This document shows, one piece after another, positions 17,169 through 25,350 of a stretch of 64,000 nucleotides of DNA. Each line of letters opens with the position of its first letter. The first letter of the stretch is position 1. The position numbers and the translations under genes are program-made. Under the pieces are notes generated by a model that was not told the DNA's origin, ran no database searches, and saw only the letters and a program-made list of their open reading frames with translations. This DNA comes from Robiginitomaculum sp. (GTDB lineage: Bacteria > Pseudomonadota > Alphaproteobacteria > Caulobacterales > Maricaulaceae): the NCBI GenBank assembly GCA_016765135.1, contig JAESQN010000016.1, positions 62,001-126,000 on the forward strand. The letters run 5' to 3'.

Positions 17169-18263
17169 TTAGCCGATAACCCCGTCATTGTCCGGGTCGA
17201 TCAGGTGATGGGCGTGGAGGATGAAGAAACGCATATGGGCGTTATCAACCGTGCGTTGGGCTGCATTTTTCCAGGCATTGCGCGCCTTTTCATAATTGGG
17301 GTAGGCGCCGACATATTCAACCTTGGACAAATCCTTAAATTCGGTTTTCATGGGATCAATAAGCTCACCGCCAATGACAATGTGCAATAATTGCTCTGGG
17401 GATTTATTTTTATGGTCTGACATTTTTGTCTCCAACTGGTTGGGTTTGGACGGTGTGCCCGCCACTTTCACCTGCCTTAATAACAAAGCATGCAGGCGCG
17501 GGCTAGCACAAATAACGCCGTTTTCTTTAACACCGTCCTTGGCATAGTGAAAGGCTTTCCCGTCCAGATCCGTGACAATCGCTCCAGCTTCGCGAGCAAT
17601 GATATCAGCGGCGGCCAGATCCCAATCGGATTTTGGTGTAAAAACCACGGTTGCATCACGCAGACCTGCCGCAACCATAACTATCCTGTAGGCGACGGAA
17701 TTGCGGATGCTGACCCGCATGTCCGGCCAACCTAGGCGCTTAAATTTGCGCGGATAACCGATCATGGAGCAATCGGCAATGGTGGCGTGCCCGCTTGGTT
17801 TGATGGCCACGCCATTGAGCCGTGCACCGCCGCCCAGCCATGCCTCAAACATTTCGTCCAATATCGGATTATAGACGACACCTGCCACAGCGACGCCCTT
17901 TTCAATCACAGCCACACATATGGTGAAATGGGGTTTGGCGTCTATAAAGGCGCGGGTGCCGTCTATGGGGTCAACGACAAAGCTGCGTTTTGCCCCGAGA
18001 CGCGACGCATCATCTTGAGTTTCTTCCGAGAGCCAGCCATATTGGGGGCGGGCAGCTTGCAGTGTTTTTTCCAGATAATTATTGACCGCAATATCGGCTT
18101 CTGTCACCGGATGGTTTTCGGATTTGTCCCAGACTTTGGCGTCGCCGCGCTCATAATAATCCCGCGCAATACCGCCCGCCACCAGTGCGGTTTCGATTAA
18201 CAGCAACAAGTCATCTTTGTTAGGCACATCTTGATTAGGCACCGGCAACAACCATATTTTCAA
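17169..18263 (-). CDS. cysQ: CysQ-like inositol monophosphatase family protein fused to DUF4170
   Basis: Residues about 15-265 form an inositol-monophosphatase fold with the metal motifs SEETQDD, DPIDGTRAF and WDLAAAD; CysQ members dephosphorylate 3'-phosphoadenosine 5'-phosphate. Residues about 281-364 match DUF4170, a small domain normally encoded as a separate downstream gene in alphaproteobacteria. Here there is no stop between them. The DUF4170 part keeps its own ATG at 17423 with TTGGAG about 7 nt upstream, so a free DUF4170 protein (17169-17423) may also be made. The start overlaps pmbA by 29 nt; later GTG/TTG starts are possible. Confidence 0.88.
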   Translation of the reverse strand: MKIWLLPVPNQDVPNKDDLLLLIETALVAGGIARDYYERGDAKVWDKSENHPVTEADIAVNNYLEKTLQAARPQYGWLSEETQDDASRLGAKRSFVVDPIDGTRAFIDAKPHFTICVAVIEKGVAVAGVVYNPILDEMFEAWLGGGARLNGVAIKPSGHATIADCSMIGYPRKFKRLGWPDMRVSIRNSVAYRIVMVAAGLRDATVVFTPKSDWDLAAADIIAREAGAIVTDLDGKAFHYAKDGVKENGVICASPRLHALLLRQVKVAGTPSKPNQLETKMSDHKNKSPEQLLHIVIGGELIDPMKTEFKDLSKVEYVGAYPNYEKARNAWKNAAQRTVDNAHMRFFILHAHHLIDPDNDGVIG

Positions 18264-19620
18264 TAAGCATGGTTGGGCTGCTCACCCCTTCATCGAGCTC
18301 CAAATCATTGGCGACAATCATTGTCTTGAACATGTCCAGCAAATTGCCGGCAATGGTCACTTCGCTGACGGGCGCACCGCGTTGCCCACCCTCAATGGTA
18401 AACCCGGCAATCCCGACGCTATAATCGCCGGTATTGGGATTGAGAGACGGGCCGAACATTTCGGTGATCAACAGTCCCTTGCCAATATCTTGCATCAGAG
18501 CTTCGGGGCTTTTCTTACCCGCCGTAATCCATGCATTGGTGCTTGAAACGCCCGGCGGTGATGACATGCCCCGGTGGGCGTGACCCGTTGTAACCAGGCC
18601 CAACTGGTTTGCCGTCGCCGTGTTTAATATCCAGGATTTAAGCACGCCGTTTTCTACCAAATCAAGTGCAGGGCCAGCCACGCCTTCCCCGTCCCACGGA
18701 TGGGAACCGACGCCGCGCTTTAAATATGGGTCGTCCGTAATGGTGATGTCCTTATGAAACACCTGCTCGCCCATGTGGTCTTTGAGAAATGATACGCCGC
18801 GTGCAATGGCCGGGCCGGAAATGGCGCTGATAAATGATGCTAGCAAACTACCCGCAACACGTCTTTCAAACAAAACGGGCAGGTTAGTGGAAGCCATTTT
18901 TGTGGCTCCCAATCGTGCGACCGCACGTTCGCCAGCACTTATGCCTATGGTTTCGGGGGACGGTAAATCTGCCAGCCAGCGCGTGGTCTTGTAGTCATAA
19001 TCCCGCTCCATGCCTGCGCTGTTGTTGGCAAAGGCCGCTACGGACAGGCCGTGGCTGGAGGATTGCCACCCATTGTCAAACCCGTCAGACGTGGCCAGCC
19101 AAGAGGCACCCTTGGTCATATAGGCGTTCGCGCCTTCGGCCTGGTTTACGCCTTTTACGCCAAGGGCGGTAGCCTCAAGAATTTTGGCGCGACCAAGCAA
19201 CATATCCGCATCCAAATCCACCGGGTCAAATATTTCCAGTTCAGGAGCTTTGGTCGCCAATTTGTCTTTATTAGCAAGTCCGCAATAGGGGTCTTCAGGT
19301 GCCAATTTGGCCATGGCCACGGCCCGTTCGGCCAGCTTGTCCAAGGATGTTTGTGAAAGATCGGAGCTGGAAACACAGGCTTGTCTTTGTCCGACAAATA
19401 CCCGCAAGCCAATATCGCGGCCCTCGGAATTATCAATATCCTCAAGTACCCCGCCGCGCACACCAATGGAGAGCGAGCGGCCATGTGCGCCAACGGCTTC
19501 GGCCTTATGCGCACCATAATGCTTGGCCAAGCGTAGCAGGTTTTCCACTGTTGGTTTTAAATCATCAGGACGTAGGTCGGATTTGGGTGATTGTATCATG
19601 GGGCCGCTTTTAACAAACAT
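18235..19620 (-). CDS. pmbA: TldE/PmbA-family metalloprotease subunit
   Basis: 461 aa. TldD/TldE (PmbA) is a peptidase pair that matures modified peptides and degrades unfolded antitoxins such as CcdA. This member has the E-subunit layout: N-terminal domain with AEAVGAHGRSLSIGVR, a middle helical part, and the C-terminal domain with RGVGSHPWDGEGVAG and NPNTGDYSVGIAGF. The H-E-x-x-x-H of the D subunit is absent, as expected for E. It heads the cysQ–msbA run, an order common in alphaproteobacteria. Confidence 0.92.
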   Translation of the reverse strand: MFVKSGPMIQSPKSDLRPDDLKPTVENLLRLAKHYGAHKAEAVGAHGRSLSIGVRGGVLEDIDNSEGRDIGLRVFVGQRQACVSSSDLSQTSLDKLAERAVAMAKLAPEDPYCGLANKDKLATKAPELEIFDPVDLDADMLLGRAKILEATALGVKGVNQAEGANAYMTKGASWLATSDGFDNGWQSSSHGLSVAAFANNSAGMERDYDYKTTRWLADLPSPETIGISAGERAVARLGATKMASTNLPVLFERRVAGSLLASFISAISGPAIARGVSFLKDHMGEQVFHKDITITDDPYLKRGVGSHPWDGEGVAGPALDLVENGVLKSWILNTATANQLGLVTTGHAHRGMSSPPGVSSTNAWITAGKKSPEALMQDIGKGLLITEMFGPSLNPNTGDYSVGIAGFTIEGGQRGAPVSEVTIAGNLLDMFKTMIVANDLELDEGVSSPTMLIENMVVAGA

Positions 19621-19637
19621 TGGAGCACGGGCAAGGT

Positions 19638-20030
19638 CTATGTGAACACCTTATACAATAAATACAGCGCCATGACCAATAATGATCCCCACGACAATAC
19701 CATGCCTGCAACCCGGCCAAAGCTAATGCCAGAAGTGCCGCCAAGCCCTACGGCATGAAACACCCGACCCAGAGTAAACGCCCCGCCGACCCCGTGTAGC
19801 CAATAGGGATTTGCGCTTAAAGATGCCATTAACAAAAGACCTACAATAGCCAAGGGTGCGTATTCCGTGAAATTCCCTTGAACGCGAACCGCTCTTTGCA
19901 AAGCTTCATTGCCACCGTCACCTATACCGATACTGTGTTTTTTGCGCGCCCCGCCAACCCGGTAGCTTAATATAACCAGCAAAATAATATTGATAGCCCC
20001 GTACAGAGCAACAATTTCAAACAGCGTCAT
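19638..20030 (-). CDS. MAPEG-family membrane protein
   Basis: 130 aa with three to four hydrophobic segments (about 5-25, 60-80, 85-100, 108-128). The pattern R-x-V-R-V-Q-G-N-F-T-E-Y-A-P near residues 44-60 and the following F-x-x-G-R-x-F-H-A-x-G (about 90) are the MAPEG signature (glutathione-dependent or eicosanoid-type membrane proteins). The bacterial function is unknown. It ends 18 bp upstream of the pmbA start on the same strand. Confidence 0.88.
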   Translation of the reverse strand: MTLFEIVALYGAINIILLVILSYRVGGARKKHSIGIGDGGNEALQRAVRVQGNFTEYAPLAIVGLLLMASLSANPYWLHGVGGAFTLGRVFHAVGLGGTSGISFGRVAGMVLSWGSLLVMALYLLYKVFT

Positions 20031-20119
20031 GACCTTCCCCTTATTATCGTTCGCGTAATATCATAATGCTTTGGGGCGTAAAGGTCGAGGTTTATTATAT
20101 TGTTGTCGCCCAAAACAAA

Positions 20120-20149
20120 CAAGGCCTGAAGCTTGCGCCTCAGGCCTTG
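20120..20149 (-). terminator. Rho-independent terminator
   Basis: A perfect 10-bp stem (20120-20129 with 20140-20149, arms CAAGGCCTGA / TCAGGCCTTG) closes a 10-nt loop. Read on the minus strand it is followed by TTTGTTTT; on the plus strand the flank is not T-rich. It therefore ends transcripts coming from the small peptide gene at 20178-20279 and shields the MAPEG gene. Confidence 0.8.
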
Positions 20150-20177
20150 TCGACTGCCCCAACAGGCTATCCCGGAT

Positions 20178-20279
20178 TTACATAAAAATAAGTGAGGGGA
20201 TCAGCAAGAACATCAACGGTATTATCAGTTTCCACAAAGATACAATATCAGTGCCAAAGGTTTCCAGTTTGAACTTCAT
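20178..20279 (-). CDS. Possible 33-aa hydrophobic membrane peptide
   Basis: A short ATG frame encodes 33 residues: a charged N-terminus (MKFKLETFGTD) followed by one hydrophobic helix (about 13-33) rich in Leu, Ile and Pro, ending at TAA. A weak GGGGCAAAAAG precedes the ATG, and a strong terminator starts about 30 bp after the stop. It could be a small membrane regulator or a type I toxin-like peptide; no family is recognised. The frame is short enough to be chance, but the terminator behind it argues for a transcript. Confidence 0.4.
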   Translation of the reverse strand: MKFKLETFGTDIVSLWKLIIPLMFLLIPSLIFM

Positions 20280-20430
20280 CTTTTTGCCCCGTTAAACGTA
20301 ATGTTAAACGTAATTTCTCAATCTTCATACGCGACCAGAAGCCCGAGCCGAAGAGTAAAGATTGAATTGGGGGTATTCGCAAATCCCCCTCGCTTCTATT
20401 TGGTAATATACGAGGGGTTAGTGCGGTATG

Positions 20431-20450
20431 ACCGTGATGTTTATCACGGT
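20431..20450. terminator. Hairpin just downstream of the TetR gene
   Basis: An 8-bp perfect inverted repeat (ACCGTGAT / ATCACGGT) around a 4-nt loop lies 9 bp after the stop of the TetR gene at 20460. No T-run follows on the minus strand, so it may be a weak terminator or an RNA 3' end-stabilising hairpin. The rest of 20280-20430 contains only a doubled GTTAAACGTAAT (near 20293) and nothing gene-like. Confidence 0.45.
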
Positions 20451-20459
20451 ATTGACGAA

Positions 20460-21146
20460 TTATTGTTTTGCAAACTCAAATTCGATGGCATTCCAAATGC
20501 GTGCGTTGATAGTTTTTTGCAATGCGCGTAAAGCTTTCTCATTGCCTGCGCTCATGCCGTTGAGAACATTTAACCCGTGGGCCATGCTGCGGATATACAA
20601 GGTAAGCTCCTGAATTTTGGCATCGCTCGCTTGGGGGTGTAGCAATTGTAATAACCGTGACACGACCTGCCAATACTTATTATAGCTATTTGATATGCCA
20701 ATGCCTGTGTTTTTATGGCTTATGACATAACCATAGGTTTGCATGTAAAACGGATAGCGGGTTAAAGAGTCCCGAATAATCGAATTAAGAACATCCGCCA
20801 AAGCCTTTTTCGGGTCATTTTCAGACTGGTGTAGAATTTGCATCAGGCGAGTAGCAAATACCCCTAAAACTTCATTATACATGTCTTCAAGCAGGTCTGC
20901 TTTGGTTTTGTAATAATAGGTAATATTGCCTTTGGTCATGTCGGTTTTTTCACCGATTTTTGCAAATGACATACCCTTGTGGCCATGCTCGAAAAAAACC
21001 AGATAACAGGCTTCCAGTATTTTCGCTTTTGTATTTGCCCCTTTCGTGGTTTTAGCAAGACGACTTGGTTGGCCCCCTTGAAGCCCGTTCAAATAGAGGA
21101 TGATGTCCTGTAGGCCCTGATTGTTCGGTGATTTCAGTGTCGACAT
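20460..21146 (-). CDS. TetR-family transcriptional regulator
   Basis: 228 aa. An unusual N-terminal extension of about 35 residues precedes the helix-turn-helix (about 38-85: KAKILEACYLVFFEHG, SFAKIGEKTDMTKGNITYYYKTKADLL). The C-terminal half is a helical ligand/dimerisation domain. It is divergent from the orphan gene at 21299, with 152 bp between the starts, including a 17-bp palindrome that could be its operator. The ligand is unknown. Confidence 0.87.
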   Translation of the reverse strand: MSTLKSPNNQGLQDIILYLNGLQGGQPSRLAKTTKGANTKAKILEACYLVFFEHGHKGMSFAKIGEKTDMTKGNITYYYKTKADLLEDMYNEVLGVFATRLMQILHQSENDPKKALADVLNSIIRDSLTRYPFYMQTYGYVISHKNTGIGISNSYNKYWQVVSRLLQLLHPQASDAKIQELTLYIRSMAHGLNVLNGMSAGNEKALRALQKTINARIWNAIEFEFAKQ

Positions 21147-21238
21147 GTGGTTACCAATTTTTAATGCTTAGGCACGTATAGGACGGTTGACCTAAAACAC
21201 CAGGGCCTGTAAGCCCCAATTTTTATTGGACGTTCGTA

Positions 21239-21255
21239 CTAATATGTTGTATTAG
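21239..21255. promoter_or_regulatory. 17-bp palindrome, possible TetR operator
   Basis: CTAATA and TATTAG flank a 5-nt centre in the divergent region between the TetR gene (start 21146) and the orphan gene (start 21299). The position, about 45 bp upstream of the orphan's start, would suit an operator, but no footprint-like spacing of -35/-10 boxes is clear. Confidence 0.3.
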
Positions 21256-21298
21256 CACATTGACGGAAAATTGCAAAATACTTATTAGGAGATATGAA

Positions 21299-21691
21299 GT
21301 GACGAGGACTTCACCACAAATGCCATCAGTGGGCGGAACGGTATCCGCATTATACTGGCGTTGGATAGAGTTAAGCAACGCATTGGCAGCAGATGGCACT
21401 GCATCAGTGAAAAACAAACACCAAATGTGTGAGCTGGAGGCCAAAATAAACCGTCAAATTGACGAACAGATCCGGATCGTAGCCTATTTGTGCGAAATAC
21501 CAGCAAAAACGGCCAATGAAGTCCTGATGAAACTGTCCATCTGGCGGCGCAGTCATGGTGACAACAAACCAGAAGAAGATTTTGCCAGCCGTAGTGAATA
21601 CATAGCCTATTGCGCCTACCGGGATTTATTGTCCCTAACAGACAATTGGGGCCTGGCAACGGATAGCGACAGAGCAGCTTTGGCCGGGTAG
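21299..21691 (+). CDS. Hypothetical protein, 130 aa
   Basis: No family is recognised. The frame is open from TTG 21260, but AGGAG lies 7 nt before the GTG at 21299, which is the better start. The protein is mostly helical and soluble, with W-R-W-I-E-L near the N-terminus, a charged middle (KHQMCELEAKINRQIDEQI) and a C-terminal part rich in Tyr/Ala. No signal peptide or transmembrane segment is seen. It is divergent from a TetR regulator that may control it. Confidence 0.6.
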   Translation: MTRTSPQMPSVGGTVSALYWRWIELSNALAADGTASVKNKHQMCELEAKINRQIDEQIRIVAYLCEIPAKTANEVLMKLSIWRRSHGDNKPEEDFASRSEYIAYCAYRDLLSLTDNWGLATDSDRAALAG

Positions 21692-21719
21692 TCAGCGCAC
21701 TGGTCATTTTCCTTTTGAT

Positions 21720-21792
21720 GTCATCCCGGGCTTGACCCGGGACCTCGTGGTTTGCGGCAAGTACGAGGCCCCGGGACGAAGCCCGGGGTGAC
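21720..21792. repeat. 73-bp dispersed palindromic element
   Basis: The two arms (starting GTCATCCCGGGCTT and ending AAGCCCGGGGTGAC) are near-complementary over about 29 bp and also carry CCTCGT / ACGAGG nearer the centre, so the element folds into a long hairpin. Sequences of the type GTCATCCCGGGCTTGACCCGGGA are widespread intergenic repeats in alphaproteobacterial genomes. It follows the stop of the orphan gene by 28 bp. Nothing else is seen up to the next gene at 21894. Confidence 0.85.
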
Positions 21793-21893
21793 TTAATTAC
21801 CAAATATTCTTGAATATTCATCTCGTATTCTTGGTATTCCTAGTTAATCATGTCCTAGGATGCCCTGAACATATCATATGAATAACAGATGGA

Positions 21894-22613
21894 ATGACTA
21901 AAATGAAATTTGGTGATTATATACGTGAATTGAGACAGTCTCTTCGCTGGACACAGCCAGAAGCCGCTAGCCAGATCGGGATCGAGCAATCCTACCTTTC
22001 AAAATTGGAATCAGGTAAGTCATACCCTTCAGAGGATGTTTTTTCTGGCCTTATATCGGCCTATTCAATCGACCTCTCAAAAATGAATGTCGAGTTATTT
22101 CCAGGCGAGCTTGATAAACTGCGAGAAATCGGTGAAGTCCGTGCAGTTATACTACGCGAGGAGCAAGACAAAAAGAGACTGATCAGGGCATGGCTTATTG
22201 TCGGCATTTGCGCTTTGATGATGGGCGGCGCATTGCTGGGGCTCACACAACTGGCACGGGATACGACAGTCGCGCAATTCCAATATCGCTCTGAGGGGGT
22301 CATATTGGCTGGAGAGAGCTTTGACGTTTTCGAGATTATCGGGGATAGTCAGCTTGGTTTTAGCTCAGATGCCGAAATTTTTTTAAAGCGACAGCAAGAG
22401 ATGATTGCAAGGATCGACGAGCAGTATCAATCACTCCCTGACAATCGCGGGGTTACATTCTTTGAACCTGTGCCAAATGGTACGAGGGTTTGGCGATTTT
22501 TTGGCATCAATTCAGAGACCGTAAAATCGCCACTTCGTTGGCTGATTGCGCCAGCTTTCATGTTCATCTTGGGTGGACTTGGTTGTTTCTTCGTAAGTTA
22601 TCGCTGGCGATAA
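21894..22613 (+). CDS. XRE-type regulator with two transmembrane segments
   Basis: 239 aa. The N-terminal Cro/C1-type helix-turn-helix spans about 6-60 (MKFGDYIRELRQSLRWTQPE, QIGIEQSYLSKLESGKSYPS). A transmembrane helix follows at about 98-118, then about 90 residues that should lie in the periplasm, and a second helix at about 217-234. This topology is that of a one-component transmembrane regulator. An inner ATG at 21903 is an alternative start. It lies 44 bp upstream of a serine-hydrolase lipoprotein gene, which it may control or whose activity it may sense. Base composition seems slightly AT-richer than in the flanking genes. Confidence 0.8.
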   Translation: MTKMKFGDYIRELRQSLRWTQPEAASQIGIEQSYLSKLESGKSYPSEDVFSGLISAYSIDLSKMNVELFPGELDKLREIGEVRAVILREEQDKKRLIRAWLIVGICALMMGGALLGLTQLARDTTVAQFQYRSEGVILAGESFDVFEIIGDSQLGFSSDAEIFLKRQQEMIARIDEQYQSLPDNRGVTFFEPVPNGTRVWRFFGINSETVKSPLRWLIAPAFMFILGGLGCFFVSYRWR

Positions 22614-22657
22614 CGGCGACCTACCCCATAATTCAAATTCAAATTGGAGGATAATCA

Positions 22658-23716
22658 ATGAGTAAATGGTCAAGAATAAGCTTAATCTTTTTAGCACTTG
22701 TATTTGTCGTTGGATGCACCTCGCTCGCGCAAAATAAGACTTCTGTCCACCGGCTTCCTAGTAATTCAGAAATAAATATCGAGATTGATCGCCTAATGCT
22801 CCGTGAGGATGTCAAAGGTATGGCAATCGCAGTGATTGAGGGCGAAACTATCTTACATGTGGATGCCTACGGAATGCGCAATGTTGAACAAGCCCTACCG
22901 CTCAAGACCGACACCATCATGTATGGCGCTTCGCTAACCAAAGCAGCGTTTGCTTACATGGTGTTGCAACTGGTTGACGAGGGGAAAATTGATCTTGACG
23001 CAACAATTGATACATACCTTCCCAAACCACTTCCCGAATATGAGCGGTGGCGCTCGCTTGATGATAATGAAGAATGGAAACAGCTCACAGCTCGGAGCAT
23101 CTTGACTCATACAACAGGGTTAAACAACCTTCGGTACCTTGAGGAAAATCAAAACCTTACATTCCACTTCACACCTGGAGAAAGCTACGCGTATTCCGGT
23201 GAAGGTATCAAAATTTTACAGACAGTTTTGGAAGAGGGTTTAGGGCTTGATGTCAAGGCTGAGATGAAAAAACGGCTTTTCGACCCATTTGGGATGCCAA
23301 ATACCAGCATGCAATGGCGAGAGGACTTTGCGCAAAACATGGCAGACGGCTATGATATGGACGGAAGATTTGAACCTCACGATGAACGGAGCAATGTCAG
23401 TGCTTCGGGCTCAATGGACACAACTATAGCCGATCAAGCACAAATGTGGCGCGGGATGCTCAATGGAGATGGACTCTCAAAAAAGGGGCGGCAGGAATGG
23501 GTTCGTGCGCAAGCTCCGATACGATCTGCTCAAAAATTTCCAACCATTTTATTCCATGAAACAGCGGACGTAAGAGGTGAAGCGATTGATCTCTCTGCTG
23601 CACTAGGAGTTGAAAGCTGGCGTGGCTTAAACGGTCGAAACTTCGCCAAAGGTGGTCATAATAATTGGACGGGTAATATCGTAATGGGAATTATAATATC
23701 GGCATTTGATCCGTAG
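22658..23716 (+). CDS. Serine hydrolase lipoprotein (class C beta-lactamase/PBP-like)
   Basis: 352 aa. Signal with lipobox (VFVVGCTS, Cys near residue 20), so probably anchored to a membrane facing the periplasm. The beta-lactamase-like fold has the nucleophile motif SLTK (in YGASLTKAAF, about residue 91) and YSGEG (about 180) at the Tyr-x-Asn position, as in class C-like esterases and D-amino-acid peptidases; G-G-H-N-N near the C-terminus replaces the third KTG box. GGAGG lies before the ATG. It may be an esterase or peptidase; antibiotic hydrolysis is not implied. It pairs with the XRE membrane regulator. Confidence 0.85.
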   Translation: MSKWSRISLIFLALVFVVGCTSLAQNKTSVHRLPSNSEINIEIDRLMLREDVKGMAIAVIEGETILHVDAYGMRNVEQALPLKTDTIMYGASLTKAAFAYMVLQLVDEGKIDLDATIDTYLPKPLPEYERWRSLDDNEEWKQLTARSILTHTTGLNNLRYLEENQNLTFHFTPGESYAYSGEGIKILQTVLEEGLGLDVKAEMKKRLFDPFGMPNTSMQWREDFAQNMADGYDMDGRFEPHDERSNVSASGSMDTTIADQAQMWRGMLNGDGLSKKGRQEWVRAQAPIRSAQKFPTILFHETADVRGEAIDLSAALGVESWRGLNGRNFAKGGHNNWTGNIVMGIIISAFDP

Positions 23717-23801
23717 GAGACGAAACAGAAAGATTTAAAACCGCCCCAAGTAAGATGCTCGGGATGTCCGTTTTTCCTCCTTTAGGGAACTTAGTCCAAA
23801 A

Positions 23802-25304
23802 TCACCCACCCCCAAACATCCGCTCCCACTTCTCCGTCACCGCCTTTACCACCTCGTCGTCCATCTTGATTACCTCGCCCCATTCGCGTTTTGTCTCCGC
23901 GCCTATTTTATTCGTTGCGTCTAGGCCTATTTTGGAGCCTAGGCTTGGCTCTTCGCTGGCGAAGTCTAGGTAATCTATGGGGGTGTTTTCTATTATCGTT
24001 ATGTCGCGAGCCGGGTCCATGCGGGTTGATATGGCCCACATTACGTCTTTCCAATCACGGGCATTTATGTCCTCGTCCACGACGATAATCCATTTGGTGT
24101 ACATGAATTGGCGCAGGAATGACCATGCGCCCATCATCACCCGTTTGGCGTGGCCCGGATAGGCTTTCTTCATGCTGATGACCGCGATGCGGTAGGAGCA
24201 GCCTTCGGGTGGTAGCCAGAAGTCTATGATTTCCGGGAATTGTTGTTGGAGGAGCGGGATGAAAACCTCGTTCAGCGCTTCGCCTAGAACGCTCGGCTCG
24301 TCCGGCGGCCGGCCCGTATAAGTGCTGAGATAAATCGGTTTTTTGCGCGTAGTAATGGCGGACAGCTTGAACACCGGGAATTGCTCGACCGAGTTATAAT
24401 AACCGGTGTGATCGCCGTAAGGCCCTTCCGCTGCATATTCGTCCAGCATGACATGGCCTTCGAGGATGATCTCCGCGTGGGCCGGGACTTTCAGGGGCAC
24501 GGTCTTACAATCCACCAGTTCAAGTTTTTCGCCGCGCAACAGCCCGGCAAATTGATACTCGCTCAAGGTTTCCGGTACGGGCGTCACGGCGGCTAAAATA
24601 GTGCCGGGGTCTGCGCCGATGACGACGGCTACGGGCAATGGTTCGGGCTTCTTGTCTTTCCAGCGTTGGTGGTGTTGCGCCCCGCCTCTATGTTTGAGCC
24701 AGCGCATAATTGCTTGTCGCGGGCCTTGTTTTTGCATCCGGTAAATCCCGAGATTATAATCATCCAAAGCAGACTTACCCGGCCCTTTGGTCACCACAAG
24801 CCCCCAGGTGATCAGCGGTGCAGGCTCGCCCGGCCAACAGGTTTGAATGGGGAGCAGATCAAGGGACGCATCATCGCCTTTCAGAACCACTTCTTGACAC
24901 GGTGCTTTTTTAACCGTTTTGGGCTTCATGGTCATGGCGGTCTTGAGGATTGGTAATTTACTCCAGGCATCTTTCATGCCGCGCGGCGGCTCGGGCTGGC
25001 GCAAAGCCGCCATCAATTCCCCAACTTCGCGCAGTTCCCCAGCTGTGGTTCTTTCGGTAGCGCCCATGGTCACTCCCATGGCCACCCGCTTGACCTTGGA
25101 AAACAGATTGATCAACACGGGCATATCGGATTTGGAGCCGTCTTCCTTAACAACATTTTCAAACAAAACCGCAGGCCCGGTCTCGACCAACCTGCGCCCA
25201 ATTTCGGTCATCTCAAGCTCGGTAGACACAGGCTCGGTGACGCGTACCAGTTCTCCATCAGCCTCCAATTTATCTATGAATTCCCGTAAGGATTTGTAGG
25301 CCAT
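23802..25304 (-). CDS. ubiD: UbiD-family prenylated-FMN decarboxylase
   Basis: 500 aa from the ATG at 25304. UbiD decarboxylates 3-polyprenyl-4-hydroxybenzoate in ubiquinone synthesis, using prenylated FMN from UbiX. Family signs include [14 protein letters not shown] at the start, NLGIYRMQ (about 160), the [11 protein letters not shown] active-site stretch (about 285) and [13 protein letters not shown] near 400. The frame stays open to 25646 but that extension runs over marR and is not coding here. The ribosome-binding site GGGAGATATT comes from a dispersed repeat (25305-25347). ubiA lies 1.1 kb upstream. Confidence 0.92.
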   Translation of the reverse strand: MAYKSLREFIDKLEADGELVRVTEPVSTELEMTEIGRRLVETGPAVLFENVVKEDGSKSDMPVLINLFSKVKRVAMGVTMGATERTTAGELREVGELMAALRQPEPPRGMKDAWSKLPILKTAMTMKPKTVKKAPCQEVVLKGDDASLDLLPIQTCWPGEPAPLITWGLVVTKGPGKSALDDYNLGIYRMQKQGPRQAIMRWLKHRGGAQHHQRWKDKKPEPLPVAVVIGADPGTILAAVTPVPETLSEYQFAGLLRGEKLELVDCKTVPLKVPAHAEIILEGHVMLDEYAAEGPYGDHTGYYNSVEQFPVFKLSAITTRKKPIYLSTYTGRPPDEPSVLGEALNEVFIPLLQQQFPEIIDFWLPPEGCSYRIAVISMKKAYPGHAKRVMMGAWSFLRQFMYTKWIIVVDEDINARDWKDVMWAISTRMDPARDITIIENTPIDYLDFASEEPSLGSKIGLDATNKIGAETKREWGEVIKMDDEVVKAVTEKWERMFGGG

Positions 25305-25347
25305 AATATCTCCCGGTCGGTCGCTTTCGCGCCCTCCTCGCCTCTTG
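25305..25347 (-). repeat. Copy of the roughly 45-bp dispersed repeat, abutting ubiD
   Basis: Read on the minus strand it begins CAAGAGGCGAGGAGGGC and ends GACCGACCGGGAGATATT, directly against the ubiD ATG. It matches the tandem copies at 60307-60395 and the copy at 62019-62051. Because it ends with GGGAGA 5 nt before the start codon, it provides the ubiD Shine-Dalgarno. It occupies nearly all of the gap between marR and ubiD. Confidence 0.75.
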
Positions 25348-25350
25348 TTA

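Noticed and set aside
20290-20320. Possible CtrA-like TTAA pair
   Set aside because: The two TTAA boxes are 8 bp apart, not 7, and they belong to a simple doubled 12-mer.
22658-23716. Antibiotic-resistance beta-lactamase
   Set aside because: It lacks the class C Y-x-N and K-T-G motifs; the YSGEG form is that of esterase/peptidase-like relatives.
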